Positions 28,135 through 35,965 of a DNA stretch of 64,000 nucleotides are shown in pieces. Every line of letters begins with the position of its first letter. The first letter of the stretch is position 1. Under the pieces are notes generated by a model. That model searched no databases. It was not told the DNA's origin and saw nothing but the letters and a program-made list of their open reading frames with translations. The DNA is from JBDIAG01 sp963835085. Lineage in GTDB: Bacteria > Actinomycetota > Actinomycetes > Actinomycetales > CAWJMD01. The stretch spans positions 62,001 to 126,000 of the forward strand of contig CAWIED010000004.1 in assembly GCA_963835085.1 (NCBI GenBank), written 5' to 3'. The position numbers were made by a program, and so were the translations under genes.

Positions 28135-28234
28135 CGTCGGCTTAGCCTACGTTGGTTCGAATCCAACAGCTGCTACCAGCAGGAAACGAGGCCCTGACCA
28201 GCGGAAACGCCGGTCAGGGCCTCGATCTATGTGT
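28135..28234 (+). repeat. Attachment-site-like repeat: tRNA-Tyr 3' end plus terminator, copy 1
   Basis: The sequence CTGTAAATCC just before and CGTCGGCTTAGCCTAC, then GTTGGTTCGAATCCAAC and a CCA end, is the anticodon arm, variable arm and T-arm of tRNA-Tyr (GTA). The 5' half and the pairing acceptor strand are absent, so it is not a tRNA gene. A matching copy lies at 37732-37830. This is what remains when an element integrates at a tRNA 3' end. Confidence 0.75.
28188..28223 (+). terminator. tRNA terminator hairpin in copy 1
   Basis: GAGGCCCTGACC (28188-28199) pairs perfectly with GGTCAGGGCCTC (28212-28223) across a 12-nt loop. It was carried along with the tRNA-Tyr 3' end. The same hairpin occurs at 37785-37819. 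Confidence 0.75.
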
Positions 28235-28550
28235 CCGGGCGGTGTCGGTGGGAAGCGGCCGTCTACGGGTGTCTGCGGATGAGGGGTGGATGAGTTTTGG
28301 GGTTTGCATCGCCGCTCCGCTTGCTCCCGAACCGTGTGGCACGGCACCGATGCTGCCGCTGTGTCGCTCAATGGCCTAAGCGTCGAGGGTGCCCGACGGC
28401 CTCGGTGCGGTCCAAGGTCAAGCCAATGATCGCCTCGTCGTAGTTGCACGGAACCGCGCGGTGGTGAATGGCCTGAGTGGCCTTACGCACCTGTCGTGCC
28501 GCCGCAGCCTAGGGCGCACCTGGCTCGCGCAGCCGGCCTCGTGAGCCTCA

Positions 28551-29129
28551 TCAGCCGCTCCATCCCTCTCGCAGAGCGGTGGGCGTCCAGGCTGGCCAGC
28601 TCGCAGAGCCGATGAGCGCGCCGTGCTCGAACGAGGCGCAGAGGCGGAACGGGGCGCGCGCGCTGCTGTTGTCGAGCACCTCCGCCACGTCTGCGATCCG
28701 GATCGCTTCGCCGATGTGATCCCATAGGCGCTCATAGCGGTCGCGGATCTTCTGCTTCGGAACGGCATGGCCGCCGCGGCGCACTCGCTCAAGGACGCGC
28801 TGCACGGTGAGCTCGACAGGAACGATGATCACGTGCAGGTGCACGAGGTATCCGGCGTCGGCGGCGTCGGCGACGAGTTGGACCTTGCTCGGGTGCGAGA
28901 ACACCGTCTCGGAGATGAACGACGCACCCTCGGCAATCCGGCCCCGACGCTGGGCCTCAGCGATCCGCGCCGCCTCGTAGGCGTGCTCGGCCTGAGCGTC
29001 GGGCCACCGTTCGGCGGCGATCTCGTCGGCGTTGATGAATGGCAGGCCGGTCGCCGGCGTCAGGACGTCGTGCACGTAGCTCGACTTCCCCGCACCGTTT
29101 GGGCCAGCAAGAAGGTGCAGCAGTGGCAT
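28551..29129 (-). CDS. Zeta-type toxin (P-loop kinase)
   Basis: A 192-aa protein starting MPLLHLLAGPNGAGKSSYVHD with a Walker A loop, then PFINADEIAAERWP, ISETVFSHPSKVQL and VHLHVIIVPVELTVQRVLERV, and RDRYERLW. This is the zeta-toxin/AAA-33 kinase pattern, whose members phosphorylate UDP-N-acetylglucosamine or nucleotides. The start codon overlaps the stop of the antitoxin gene upstream (TGATG), so the pair is translated together with the antitoxin first. The frame is intact. Confidence 0.85.
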   Translation of the reverse strand: MPLLHLLAGPNGAGKSSYVHDVLTPATGLPFINADEIAAERWPDAQAEHAYEAARIAEAQRRGRIAEGASFISETVFSHPSKVQLVADAADAGYLVHLHVIIVPVELTVQRVLERVRRGGHAVPKQKIRDRYERLWDHIGEAIRIADVAEVLDNSSARAPFRLCASFEHGALIGSASWPAWTPTALREGWSG

Positions 29130-29488
29130 CAGCCGCGAGCCGGGTGGACGATCAGGTTGCCGTCCTCGTCGGCCTCGGAGTACGACTCACCGCCGGCCGC
29201 GAACCGCGCCGCGTAGTCCAGCCCGTCCCGTAGCTCCGTCATGCGAGCGGCCCATTCCTCGCGGATGATGGCCTGCTCCCGCTCACCGAGCGAGTCGTAG
29301 GACCCCGTGCCGGTGAGGACCCTGACGATCTGCCGGTGGTTCACCCGCGGCGACATCTCCAGCTCGCGCCCGATACGCGCCCAGTGCGCGATCTGCTGCG
29401 GCACCGTCCGGGATGTGACGCGCGCCGCTGCGAGGGCGGACTCATACACGTCCGCGGGGAGCCGGGTCGGCTGGCTTGCCCTGGTCAT
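29129..29488 (-). CDS. Antitoxin of zeta-type toxin, ParD-like
   Basis: A 119-aa protein from ATG 29488. It begins MTRASQPTRLPADVYESALA and continues through SRTVPQQIAHWARIGRELEM, a ribbon-helix-helix-like DNA-binding start as in ParD-like antitoxins. This is followed by IREEWAARMTELRDGLDYAARFAAGGESYSE-type charged helices (seen in pieces) that would wrap the toxin. Placement directly before a zeta-type kinase with overlapping codons makes the antitoxin role likely. It is not the classical epsilon fold. Confidence 0.75.
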   Translation of the reverse strand: MTRASQPTRLPADVYESALAAARVTSRTVPQQIAHWARIGRELEMSPRVNHRQIVRVLTGTGSYDSLGEREQAIIREEWAARMTELRDGLDYAARFAAGGESYSEADEDGNLIVHPARG

Positions 29489-29505
29489 GCAACCAGTGTA
29501 GCGCC

Positions 29506-29947
29506 GTGCTACCCGATTGCTGCGACGCGCAGCTCGTCGACGAGGCTTGCCAGGACGCACCGGCCGAGGAGCGCGCGGACATGCTGCCCGCCCTCGAGGA
29601 CGCCCTACAGGCCCTCTGCAACGCGGGGGAGCAGTGGCACCAGGCACACGCGCCCCCAGGTCAGGACGCAAGCTCGGCCGAGCTGCGCGCCTACCAGGAC
29701 GTGATCGAGGCCCAGGCCGAGCAGGAGGCCGCCGCGGAGGAGAGCTTGCGCCGCCGCTATGCCGAGGCGTTCGCGGTCTATGCCGAGCGGTTCACCGCCG
29801 CCGTCCTCGACGCGGCCACGGCTCTTGCCGGGCTCACGGTGCCGGTCGAGGTGCGGGCTGAGGTCGATCCAGCCGCGCCGTGGTGGGACGTCGAGCGCGG
29901 GACACCATCAACCCGCAGGAGTGGGACGAGGACGACGAGCTCGCGTG
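29506..29947 (+). pseudogene. Hypothetical helical protein with a late frameshift
   Basis: From GTG 29506 a 130-codon frame runs MLPDCCDAQLVDEACQD, then an alanine/glutamate-rich coiled-coil-like region (YQDVIEAQAEQEAAAEESL, RRRYAEAFAVYAERF), then PAAPWWDVERG. There one missing base diverts it; the other frame finishes naturally as DTINPQEWDEDDELA and a TGA at 29945-29947. It is divergent from the toxin-antitoxin pair, 17 bases away. The family is not recognised. Confidence 0.45.
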
Positions 29948-30303
29948 ACGACTGTGGGCAGCAGCTCAACAGCGGGGCGGCCTGCCCACATTCGACGAGA
30001 CCCCCACCCCAGGAGTGAGCATGTCCGGGACGTCCAGGAGGGCAGTCGGGACGTTCGAATGGTCAGACCCGCGGGTGCAGGAGTTCACGCCGGGGGGAAC
30101 GCGAGAGGAGCAGAGTGTGACGTACGTCGGCGAGATGGGAAGAGATGGAGTTTGGGGCAACGGTCACGTCTGCTCGGCTCAGCTGCAGACTTCGGCGCAC
30201 CTGGCAGCCACGCGACGGCCGGTCCTGCGCATACTGCGGGCGCATGAGGGTGAAGCGTAGGTCGTACATCAACGGCGAGGCCGTCGAATGCGTCGATCGT
30301 GGC
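29948..30303. other. Gap with no supported gene
   Basis: Only short frames with no ribosome sites or family features are seen. A 35-codon frame at 30244 is weak and antisense to the next remnant. Confidence 0.35.
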
Positions 30304-30441
30304 TCATGCGACCTCGTCGTCGAGGCCGGCATCTTCGAGTTCGACGATTGACCAGGGCGGGCGTTCTCGGCGTTCCAGTCGCTGCTCGGCCGTGGCCCAC
30401 CGTTGTTCGTCGCCATAGATCAGTACGAGGAAACGCGGCAT
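30304..30441 (-). pseudogene. YCII-related protein, N-terminal fragment
   Basis: A 45-codon frame beginning MPRFLVLIYGDEQRWATAEQ, which is the start of YCII-related proteins (MxRYLVLIYGDExxW). These usually run to about 100-140 residues and sit beside ECF sigma genes or VOC proteins. Here the sequence leaves the family after about 25 residues, so only the 5' end remains. It begins 11 bases after the GNAT-VOC gene and was probably in its operon. Confidence 0.5.
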
Positions 30442-30451
30442 GGCAGGCCTT

Positions 30452-31456
30452 TCAGGTGGTCGTGATGGGTTGGGCGATCTCCCACTTATGGCCGGCGGGG
30501 TCCTCGAAGCAGGCGGTGCGCACACCCCACTCGCGGTTGCAGGGTCCGTTGAGCAGCTGTACGCCGCGGCTGCTCAGTACGGCACAAACCGCATCGACGT
30601 CGGACACGGTGATCGTGAGCTGGACTCGACTGCGGTCCTCGGGACCTCCCGGCTGAGCGGGCGCGATCAGACTGCCGGCATGGCGGACGTCCAGGAGATT
30701 GATCAATGTCAACCCAATCCGAAAGACAGTCGAGGCGTCGTCGTGATACGCCGGCTTCTCGTCGAAGGCCTGCCGGTAGAAGGCGGTAGACGCCGCGAGG
30801 TCATCGCAGAACAGCGTGATGGCCGACAGGCTCCTCGCCCAGCTGGGATTCCCGCTCACGGCGTGACCCGCGCCGGCACTGGCGTCGGAAGCCAGCGCCG
30901 CCCTCCTCGTTCGTTCTGCTTGCCAGTCGTCGGCGAGAAGGGCCCACACCTGTGTGTCGTAGTGAACGCCCTCGACTGGCCAGCTCTGGCGCAGCACTCC
31001 TTCCAATGTCATGTTCAGTTGCTGGGCGACTCGCGAGCTGCGGGTGTTGTCGGCTCGGCAGCGCCACTCGGCCCGGTGCATGCCACGGACGTCGAAGGCC
31101 CACTCCAGTAGGCGACGGCATGCTTGGACGACAAGCCCGTTGCCTTCGGCCGCCGGTTCGAGCCAGCAGCCCAGTTCGCACCCGCCGGTCGCTGGGTCGA
31201 AGTGCGCGAACATCACCCCGCCGCATAGACGCCCGTGGCGCCAGATCCCGTACAGCCGGGGGCGGTCTGCCGCCGCGGCAGTGGCGTAGCGCTGCAGGGT
31301 GGTGCGCGCTTGGTCGAGCGTGTCGGTGACGAACGCCGGTCCCACCCAGGGCCTGATGTGCTCGCGGGCGCGATCCATGTGCGCGGCGAACTCTGCTGCG
31401 TGCCATACCTCCAACGGGCCCAGCCGGGCATCCGCTGACAGGTCGATCGCGAACAT
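30452..31456 (-). CDS. GNAT acetyltransferase fused to a VOC domain
   Basis: A 334-aa protein from ATG 31456; an earlier frame runs into the operator. Residues 1 to about 185 are a RimJ/RimL-type GNAT domain: GGVMFAHFDPATGGCELGCW, then LEPAAEGNGLVVQACRRLLE with the acetyl-CoA loop, and HRAEWRCRADNTRSSRVAQQ. Residues about 200-330 form a glyoxalase/VOC domain: SAITLFCDDLAASTAFYRQA, FRIGLTLINLLD, and a C-terminal FEDPAGHKWEIAQ. The two domains are joined by a short Ala/Gly-rich linker. The fusion suggests detoxification of an antibiotic-like compound. It faces a TetR gene across a palindrome. Confidence 0.8.
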   Translation of the reverse strand: MFAIDLSADARLGPLEVWHAAEFAAHMDRAREHIRPWVGPAFVTDTLDQARTTLQRYATAAAADRPRLYGIWRHGRLCGGVMFAHFDPATGGCELGCWLEPAAEGNGLVVQACRRLLEWAFDVRGMHRAEWRCRADNTRSSRVAQQLNMTLEGVLRQSWPVEGVHYDTQVWALLADDWQAERTRRAALASDASAGAGHAVSGNPSWARSLSAITLFCDDLAASTAFYRQAFDEKPAYHDDASTVFRIGLTLINLLDVRHAGSLIAPAQPGGPEDRSRVQLTITVSDVDAVCAVLSSRGVQLLNGPCNREWGVRTACFEDPAGHKWEIAQPITTT

Positions 31457-31471
31457 GACGCCAGCCTCCGA

Positions 31472-31495
31472 TTCACACAACAACCGTTGCGTGAA
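31472..31495. promoter_or_regulatory. TetR operator between GNAT-VOC and tetR genes
   Basis: TTCACACAAC (31472-31481) and GTTGCGTGAA (31486-31495) form a 10+10 inverted repeat with one mismatch and a 4-base spacer. It sits in the 52-bp gap between divergent starts, where a TetR repressor would control both genes. A GTG at 31491 lies inside it, so the regulator most likely starts at 31509. Confidence 0.7.
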
Positions 31496-31508
31496 TATTG
31501 TAGCGAGC

Positions 31509-32111
31509 GTGCCGCGACCACGAGGTGATCATGACGCGCGCCGGGGCGAGGTTGCTCGCGCGGTATTGCGTGTTCTAGCTGTGCGAGGGTTCCTAGGGCT
31601 GACCATGCGTGCCGTGGCTGCTGAGCTGGGTGCGAGCACGGGTGTGGTCACGCACTATTTCGCGTCCAAGCGTGAACTCCAGATGTTCGCGCTGGACCTC
31701 CTGGCGCGCAGTGTGGAGGAACGCCAGCGACCCACTGCGGCGCCGGGCATGGCGACCGTGCGCACGCTGCTGCTCGGCATACTGCCCATCAACGCCGAGG
31801 CCGCGACCGCGAACCGCATCTGGATCTCATCCTGGGACGTCGTACTCGCCGAGCCACAGCTGGCCGCCGCCCACGCGAAAACCTATGCCGACAGTCGCGC
31901 CCGGCTCGAAGACGCCATTCGCGCCGCCCAGGACGACGGCGACCTGATCGCCGCCGACCCGGCCGATCTCGCCGCCACGCTGCACGCCTTCACACTCGGC
32001 CTCACCATCCAGGCAGTCCTGGACCCCGACGCATTTCCGCCCGATCGCCAGACCGCGCTCACCGACGCCTACCTGACCGGCCTCACCCCGGCCCGTCGGC
32101 CGGCTGACTGA
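31509..32111 (+). CDS. TetR-family transcriptional regulator
   Basis: A 200-aa protein. The N-terminal helix-turn-helix reads VLRVLAVRGFLGLTMRAVAA then ELGASTGVVTHYFASKRELQ, the standard TetR pattern. The C-terminal ligand domain begins near residue 70 and contains FTLGLTIQAVLDPDAFPPDR, resembling BetI/TetR_C_6-type regulators. The start is GTG 31509; GTG 31491 is in frame but inside the operator. It probably represses the GNAT-VOC gene and itself until a small molecule binds. Confidence 0.85.
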   Translation: MPRPRGDHDARRGEVARAVLRVLAVRGFLGLTMRAVAAELGASTGVVTHYFASKRELQMFALDLLARSVEERQRPTAAPGMATVRTLLLGILPINAEAATANRIWISSWDVVLAEPQLAAAHAKTYADSRARLEDAIRAAQDDGDLIAADPADLAATLHAFTLGLTIQAVLDPDAFPPDRQTALTDAYLTGLTPARRPAD

Positions 32112-32152
32112 TCTTCGATCACCACGAGCCAGGAGAGCCAACCTCGCGAATC

Positions 32153-32329
32153 GTGCTGTACAGCCTGATGTCGCTCGACGGCGCCCTCGATGACCCGCAC
32201 CGGTATTTCCCGGAGACTGGAAGGGGGACAGGCGCACCCGTTGTCGACCAGCAGTTCGCCGCCGCCAAGAGCGTGCTGCTCGCGGTGGTGATCGCCCGAC
32301 AGGTAAGGCGGCCGGGACAACCTTCGTGA
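32153..32329 (+). pseudogene. Dihydrofolate-reductase-like (RibD C-terminal) fragment
   Basis: GTG 32153, with AGGAG upstream, opens MLYSLMSLDGALDDPHRYFP and a following AAKSVLLA. This is the N-terminus of the RibD_C/dihydrofolate reductase family (xxVLYMxxSLDGxxxDPxxF...AVLLGRxTY). The frame ends after 58 codons where a GRRTY box should come. Only a stub remains. Confidence 0.5.
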
Positions 32330-32478
32330 TCATCGGCGCCAGCACTAGCCCGGCACTCAGGTAACTCAAAGTCTGTCGAGAGAACACTCAGAGATTCCTT
32401 GCAGAGACTGGGGAGTTCCAGGTCTCCCGTTCGCGCTACCTGAGAGGACCCAGCTGTGACCACCACCTCGGGGGGCTG

Positions 32479-32589
32479 ATGAGCCTGACCGGGCCATGGG
32501 CGCTGTCCAAGGACACCGCCGCACCCGGCCAGCCACTGGCCTACGAAGCATCTCCCAAAGACCTGTTCCCGGACGTGCGCGACGGCTGA
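32479..32589 (+). CDS. Short C-terminal fragment ending in the inverted repeat
   Basis: A 36-aa frame (MSLTGPWALSKDTAAPGQPL, ending PKDLFPDVRDG) with a stop at 32589, directly before a strong hairpin. The last part lies inside the inverted repeat, and the same ending occurs on the minus strand at 37570-37618. It looks like the 3' end of a longer gene that has lost its front. The family is unknown. Confidence 0.35.
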   Translation: MSLTGPWALSKDTAAPGQPLAYEASPKDLFPDVRDG

Positions 32590-32719
32590 ACTCCCCTCTC
32601 AGCCGTATCCCCCGAGCACGTCGACGGGGAGCATGGGCAAGGGGCCGACCTCTCGGTGAGGTCGGCCCCTTCGTCGTGCTCGTCGAGCTGGGGTTCACAT
32701 AGCAGCGGAGCGGATCTGG
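32540..32719. repeat. 180-bp inverted repeat, left copy
   Basis: Nearly identical to the complement of 37441-37618: one substitution and one 2-base indel over 180 bases. It contains the end of a small coding frame and a terminator hairpin. The two copies bracket about 4.7 kb with the ZIP, acetyltransferase, AraC and VOC genes. Confidence 0.9.
32639..32671. terminator. Strong hairpin in the inverted repeat
   Basis: AAGGGGCCGACCTC and GAGGTCGGCCCCTT form a 14-bp perfect stem with a 5-base loop, and the complement occurs at 37489-37520. It probably ends the frame that stops at 32589 and could also serve the ZIP gene from the other side. Confidence 0.7.
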
Positions 32720-32751
32720 GCGTGGGGGCGGCCGCGGCCTGAGGAGGGCGC

Positions 32752-33624
32752 TTATGCGCCGCCGGCGGTGACGATGGCGTCGGTGATGAATCCGGCGAGG
32801 ATGCCGAGCAGCAGACCGTAGGCGACCAAGTCGGGGCGTTTGGCGCGGGCGGCGACGCCGAGCAGTTGGGCGATGACGTAGACGATCGATCCGGCGGCGA
32901 GGGTGAGGAACACGACACTGACCGGTTCGGAGGTGAAGTTGTGCCCGACGGCGGTGCCGATGAAGGTTGGTCCGCCGGCGATGGCGGCCATCGCCAGCAG
33001 GAATCTCCAGGTGGGTCGGGTGTCCACGCCGTCGAGGTCCTTGTCGGCGGCCAACGGGGCGACGATGCCGAACCCTTCGGTGGCGTTGTGCAACGCGAAT
33101 CCGATGACCAGCACGGTGGCCAGGGCGATGGCGTTGCTGGCGGCGGCCTGCCCGATGGCCAGGCCTTCGGCGAAGTTGTGCAGCCCGATGCCGACCGCGA
33201 TGAGCAGCGACAGCCGGCGCGCGGGTGACCAGGTGGCCGGGCCGCGGGTGTGCGCGAACCGTTCGGTGGCCGCCATCGTGCCCGGGCCACGGCTGCCGCG
33301 GTTGCGCGTGGCGCGGGCCAGGTAGCGGTCGTAGGCCACCAAGCCGAGGAGACCGACAGCCAAGCCGCCGGCGAACAGGCTGCCGTAGCCGAACACCGGG
33401 GCCAGACCGCCGCTGCCGTCGTGCACCGCGCCGAGTCCGGTGTCGATCGGTTCCCACGCCGCGGCCAGGACGTCCCAGAACAAGAACATCAGGATGCCGA
33501 CGGCGGTGGCGTTCAGGAAGACCCGCAGCCCGGGTGCGGGCTGGCGCATCCGGCCGACGGGCAGCCCGAACAGGATAGTGACGCCGGCGATGAAGCCGAG
33601 CAGCAAAGTCGTCATCAGGCTCAT
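32752..33624 (-). CDS. ZIP-family metal transporter
   Basis: A 290-aa membrane protein with eight hydrophobic segments. The ZIP signature lies in the middle: VGIGLHNFAEGLAIG (about residues 147-161) and GFALHNATEGFGIV in the next helix, with the paired His/Asn/Glu metal-site residues. The loop before it is polar and His-containing (ERFAHTRGP). ZIP proteins carry zinc, iron or manganese into the cytoplasm. ATG 33624 is the start. A DtxR-type palindrome 23 bases upstream suggests metal-dependent repression. Confidence 0.85.
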   Translation of the reverse strand: MSLMTTLLLGFIAGVTILFGLPVGRMRQPAPGLRVFLNATAVGILMFLFWDVLAAAWEPIDTGLGAVHDGSGGLAPVFGYGSLFAGGLAVGLLGLVAYDRYLARATRNRGSRGPGTMAATERFAHTRGPATWSPARRLSLLIAVGIGLHNFAEGLAIGQAAASNAIALATVLVIGFALHNATEGFGIVAPLAADKDLDGVDTRPTWRFLLAMAAIAGGPTFIGTAVGHNFTSEPVSVVFLTLAAGSIVYVIAQLLGVAARAKRPDLVAYGLLLGILAGFITDAIVTAGGA

Positions 33625-33646
33625 GCCGACACCCTGCCACAGGCAG

Positions 33647-33662
33647 GTTAGGCATGCCTAAC
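33647..33662. promoter_or_regulatory. DtxR/MntR/IdeR-type metal box
   Basis: GTTAGGCATGCCTAAC is a perfect 16-bp palindrome. Its TTAGG and CCTAA half-sites are the core of DtxR/IdeR boxes (TTAGGTTAG-CTAACCTAA). It lies 23 bases before the ZIP start, where repressor binding would block transcription when iron or manganese is plentiful. Confidence 0.7.
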
Positions 33663-33831
33663 AGGCGGCTGGTCTGCTGCTGAGTTCGCGGAACCATGCT
33701 CACCGTTTCTCTCGGACCTCACCGACACACGTCCCGGGCAACCCGATCACCGAGTAGCGCCATCCCGCGTACCGTGGAGACCCTCCACCGGGCCGCCGCG
33801 GCAAAGGGGAGCCGACTTATGAAGGGCCACC

Positions 33832-34401
33832 ATGCAACTCGATGACCTCCTCCAGGCGCTCAACGCCGGCCAGACCATCGTCGGGGATTCACCGCTGCAC
33901 CGAGTCATGCATCGAGTCAGCCAAGAGGCCCTACGCATCACCGGCGAGCTCAATGGCGGGTACCGCGAGCCGGCGCGGGTGCGGGAACTGCTGGGCCAGC
34001 TGATCGGTACGCCCGTCGACGATTCGGTGACGGTATTCCCCCCGTTCTATTCCGACTTCGGGAAGAACATCACCCTCGGAAAGAGGATCTTCATCAACTC
34101 CGGATGCAGGTTCCAGGACCAGGGTGGTGTGGTCATCGGCGACGACTGCCTCATTGGGCACAACACGGTCTTAGCCACGCTCAACCACGACCTCGACCCG
34201 TCCCGCCGCGCGGACCTGCACCCAGCGCCGATCGTCATCGGCCGCAACGTGTGGATCGGATCGAACGCGACCGTTCTGCCGGGCGTGACAATCGGCGACA
34301 ACGCCGTCGTGGCAGCGGCCTCCGTTGTCACCAAGGACGTTCCGGAGAACACGGTCGTCGTGGGATCACCCGCCCGGGTGGTGCGCACCTTAACCACCTG
34401 A
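33832..34401 (+). CDS. Sugar O-acetyltransferase (maltose/galactoside type)
   Basis: A 189-aa protein from ATG 33832 behind AAGGG. After the helical N-terminus (maltose acetyltransferase lid) come left-handed beta-helix hexapeptides: FGKNITLGKRIFINSGCRF, GVVIGDDCLIGHN, and PIVIGRNVWIGSNATVLPGV followed by IGDNAVVAAASVVTKDV. The catalytic His is in LNHD. The family moves acetyl from acetyl-CoA to sugar hydroxyls (LacA/Maa/NodL). No partner gene is nearby. Confidence 0.88.
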   Translation: MQLDDLLQALNAGQTIVGDSPLHRVMHRVSQEALRITGELNGGYREPARVRELLGQLIGTPVDDSVTVFPPFYSDFGKNITLGKRIFINSGCRFQDQGGVVIGDDCLIGHNTVLATLNHDLDPSRRADLHPAPIVIGRNVWIGSNATVLPGVTIGDNAVVAAASVVTKDVPENTVVVGSPARVVRTLTT

Positions 34402-34425
34402 ACCGACAAGCTGCTGGCCCGTTTA

Positions 34426-34533
34426 TTACGTTTCCGATGTGTCATACCTTGCAGAGTTACTCCCAGTCATAACACTGCCCAATGCGACCACGCCAGCGAT
34501 GGTCACGCCAGCTAGACTCCTCTTGATGCTCAT
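34426..34533 (-). CDS. Possible 35-aa secreted peptide or signal-peptide stub
   Basis: ATG 34533 lies behind GGAAGG with 9-10 base spacing. The 35-aa product starts MSIKRSLAGVTIAGVVALGS and ends NSARYDTSET. It has a basic start, a hydrophobic core and a small-residue region, which is the plan of a signal peptide. It may be the decayed 5' end of an exported protein or a real small peptide. It is less GC-rich than its surroundings. Confidence 0.4.
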   Translation of the reverse strand: MSIKRSLAGVTIAGVVALGSVMTGSNSARYDTSET

Positions 34534-35478
34534 AACGCCAATCCTTCCGTCGCGTCCCTAAAGGCTTGTATATGGTCCTTCGTCATCCGTCTTGGCTTTC
34601 GAGTCAAGGAACCTTCCAATCACGGAGATGATGCAGTGCCGTGTTACATACCGTCGCTGTGATCGGCGCACCGCTCTGTCCATTGAGTCCTGGCTATTGT
34701 TCAGTACAATAGTTTTCGACAGGACCGGCTGAGCTGGTGGCATACCCGTCGGGTTACCTTCTTTTGCTTCCAGCTTGACAGGCAATTCACTACCTATCAG
34801 TTCATGGAGGATACGCACACTCAGGTGCGCTGAGGAACCTCTCCGATATACCCCTTTCGAGGACCTGATCTCAGGCATCCCTCAGGCCATGGGTCTTCGT
34901 CTCCGATACCACGGGCGTGGTGGGTGCCGATGTGCCTCGGGGGCACCGGTCCTTCGGGGTGTGACCACCTCAGGAATCGAGCGCCGGGTGTGTCAGATTA
35001 ACGGTGGATCTGGCCCGGCTCATTTCAGTTGGTTCGGCCTTCGAAGGTGATGGCGAAGGCGTTGAGTGCGGGGCTTCCACTTCCTCACCCAGCGTGCCCG
35101 GCCGCGAGGCTGGGATTGGATTCACCGCGTTGTCGAACGGGTTCGCCACCTGTGACGACCCGGCCGGGTTGCAGACGATCTGTGAGGAGAGTCTTGTGGC
35201 TCGACCTGGGCGAAGTAGGTACCGAGTTGCCGAGCCCACTCCACGTGCCAGAGTTCCCACCGTGCTCAAAACGTGTAACGGCTCATGCTGCTCTTCGTGG
35301 CGTGCCGTTGGTTGGGGGTAGTGGCGAGGATGACTACCACGGCGCTGGTGGTGGACACTGTTGCGATGGCACACGCCCGAAGAGCGTATCGAGCGCCGGG
35401 TGAGGTGGGCCACCGAGTCCTTGGACGTTGCGTCGGCCGTCCACGCTTCAGCTTGAGCTGTAGGACCGTGGTCTGGGC
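34534..35478. other. Low-GC, mostly non-coding stretch with a possible IS3 scrap
   Basis: No supported gene was found. From about 34540 to 34900 the sequence is clearly less GC-rich than its surroundings. A frame near 35325-35410 reads MTTTALVVDTVAMAHARRAY, reminiscent of the end of an IS3-type integrase core, but it is too short to be sure. An antisense 106-codon frame at 34558-34878 has no family features. Confidence 0.35.
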
Positions 35479-35487
35479 GTGCGCCGG

Positions 35488-35961
35488 ATGACGCCTCGAG
35501 TATTCGCGTCTGGAACCGATTCGGCCACTGAGTTGCGTCGCGTGCGGGACCTTATGGATCGCGAGTTCACCGATGAGGGATTGAATCTGGATCGCGTTGC
35601 TGCTGCGGCGTTCATGTCGAAGTCGCACTTCGTGCGTCGCTTCGCACAGCAGTTTGGCACGACGCCGGCGGCGTATCTCAGCCAGCGGCGGATCGAACGG
35701 GCCCAGGACTTGTTGCGCTTCGCCAACCTGACGGTGACCGACGTCTGCCACGCGGTGGGGTTCAGGTCACTCGGGTCGTTTTCGTCGGTGTTCACCGAGC
35801 GGGTCGGAGTTACGCCGTCTGAGTTTCAGCGACGCTGGCGTGGCCAAGACCCGCCGCGCGTTCCCGGGTGCGTGATCCTGATGTGGGGACCGCAGCGTTG
35901 CTCCGCCGTCGGAACTGAGCAATCTGGGAGAAGCGCGGGCGGCGGCGGAGACTTACGGTGA
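35488..35961 (+). CDS. AraC-family transcriptional regulator (short form)
   Basis: A 157-aa protein from ATG 35488; GTG 35479 is an alternative three codons earlier. It consists mainly of the AraC DNA-binding domain: DREFTDEGLNLDRVAAAAFM, SKSHFVRRFAQQFGTTPAAY, QRRIERAQDLLRFANLTVTD, VCHAVGFRSLGSFSSVFTER and VGVTPSEFQRRW. There is no N-terminal cupin domain, as is usual for AraC proteins paired with VOC genes. The VOC gene starts 4 bases after its stop, which it probably controls. Confidence 0.85.
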   Translation: MTPRVFASGTDSATELRRVRDLMDREFTDEGLNLDRVAAAAFMSKSHFVRRFAQQFGTTPAAYLSQRRIERAQDLLRFANLTVTDVCHAVGFRSLGSFSSVFTERVGVTPSEFQRRWRGQDPPRVPGCVILMWGPQRCSAVGTEQSGRSAGGGGDLR

Positions 35962-35965
35962 CGAC

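Noticed and set aside
28105..28179. Possible full tRNA-Tyr at the first repeat
   Set aside because: The 5' acceptor strand and D-arm cannot be found; only the anticodon-to-3' portion matches, so it is an attachment remnant.
30244..30351. 35-codon plus-strand frame
   Set aside because: It lacks a ribosome site and overlaps the recognisable YCII fragment on the other strand.
34558..34878. 106-codon minus-strand frame in the low-GC stretch
   Set aside because: There is no ribosome site and no family features; composition is compatible with non-coding DNA.
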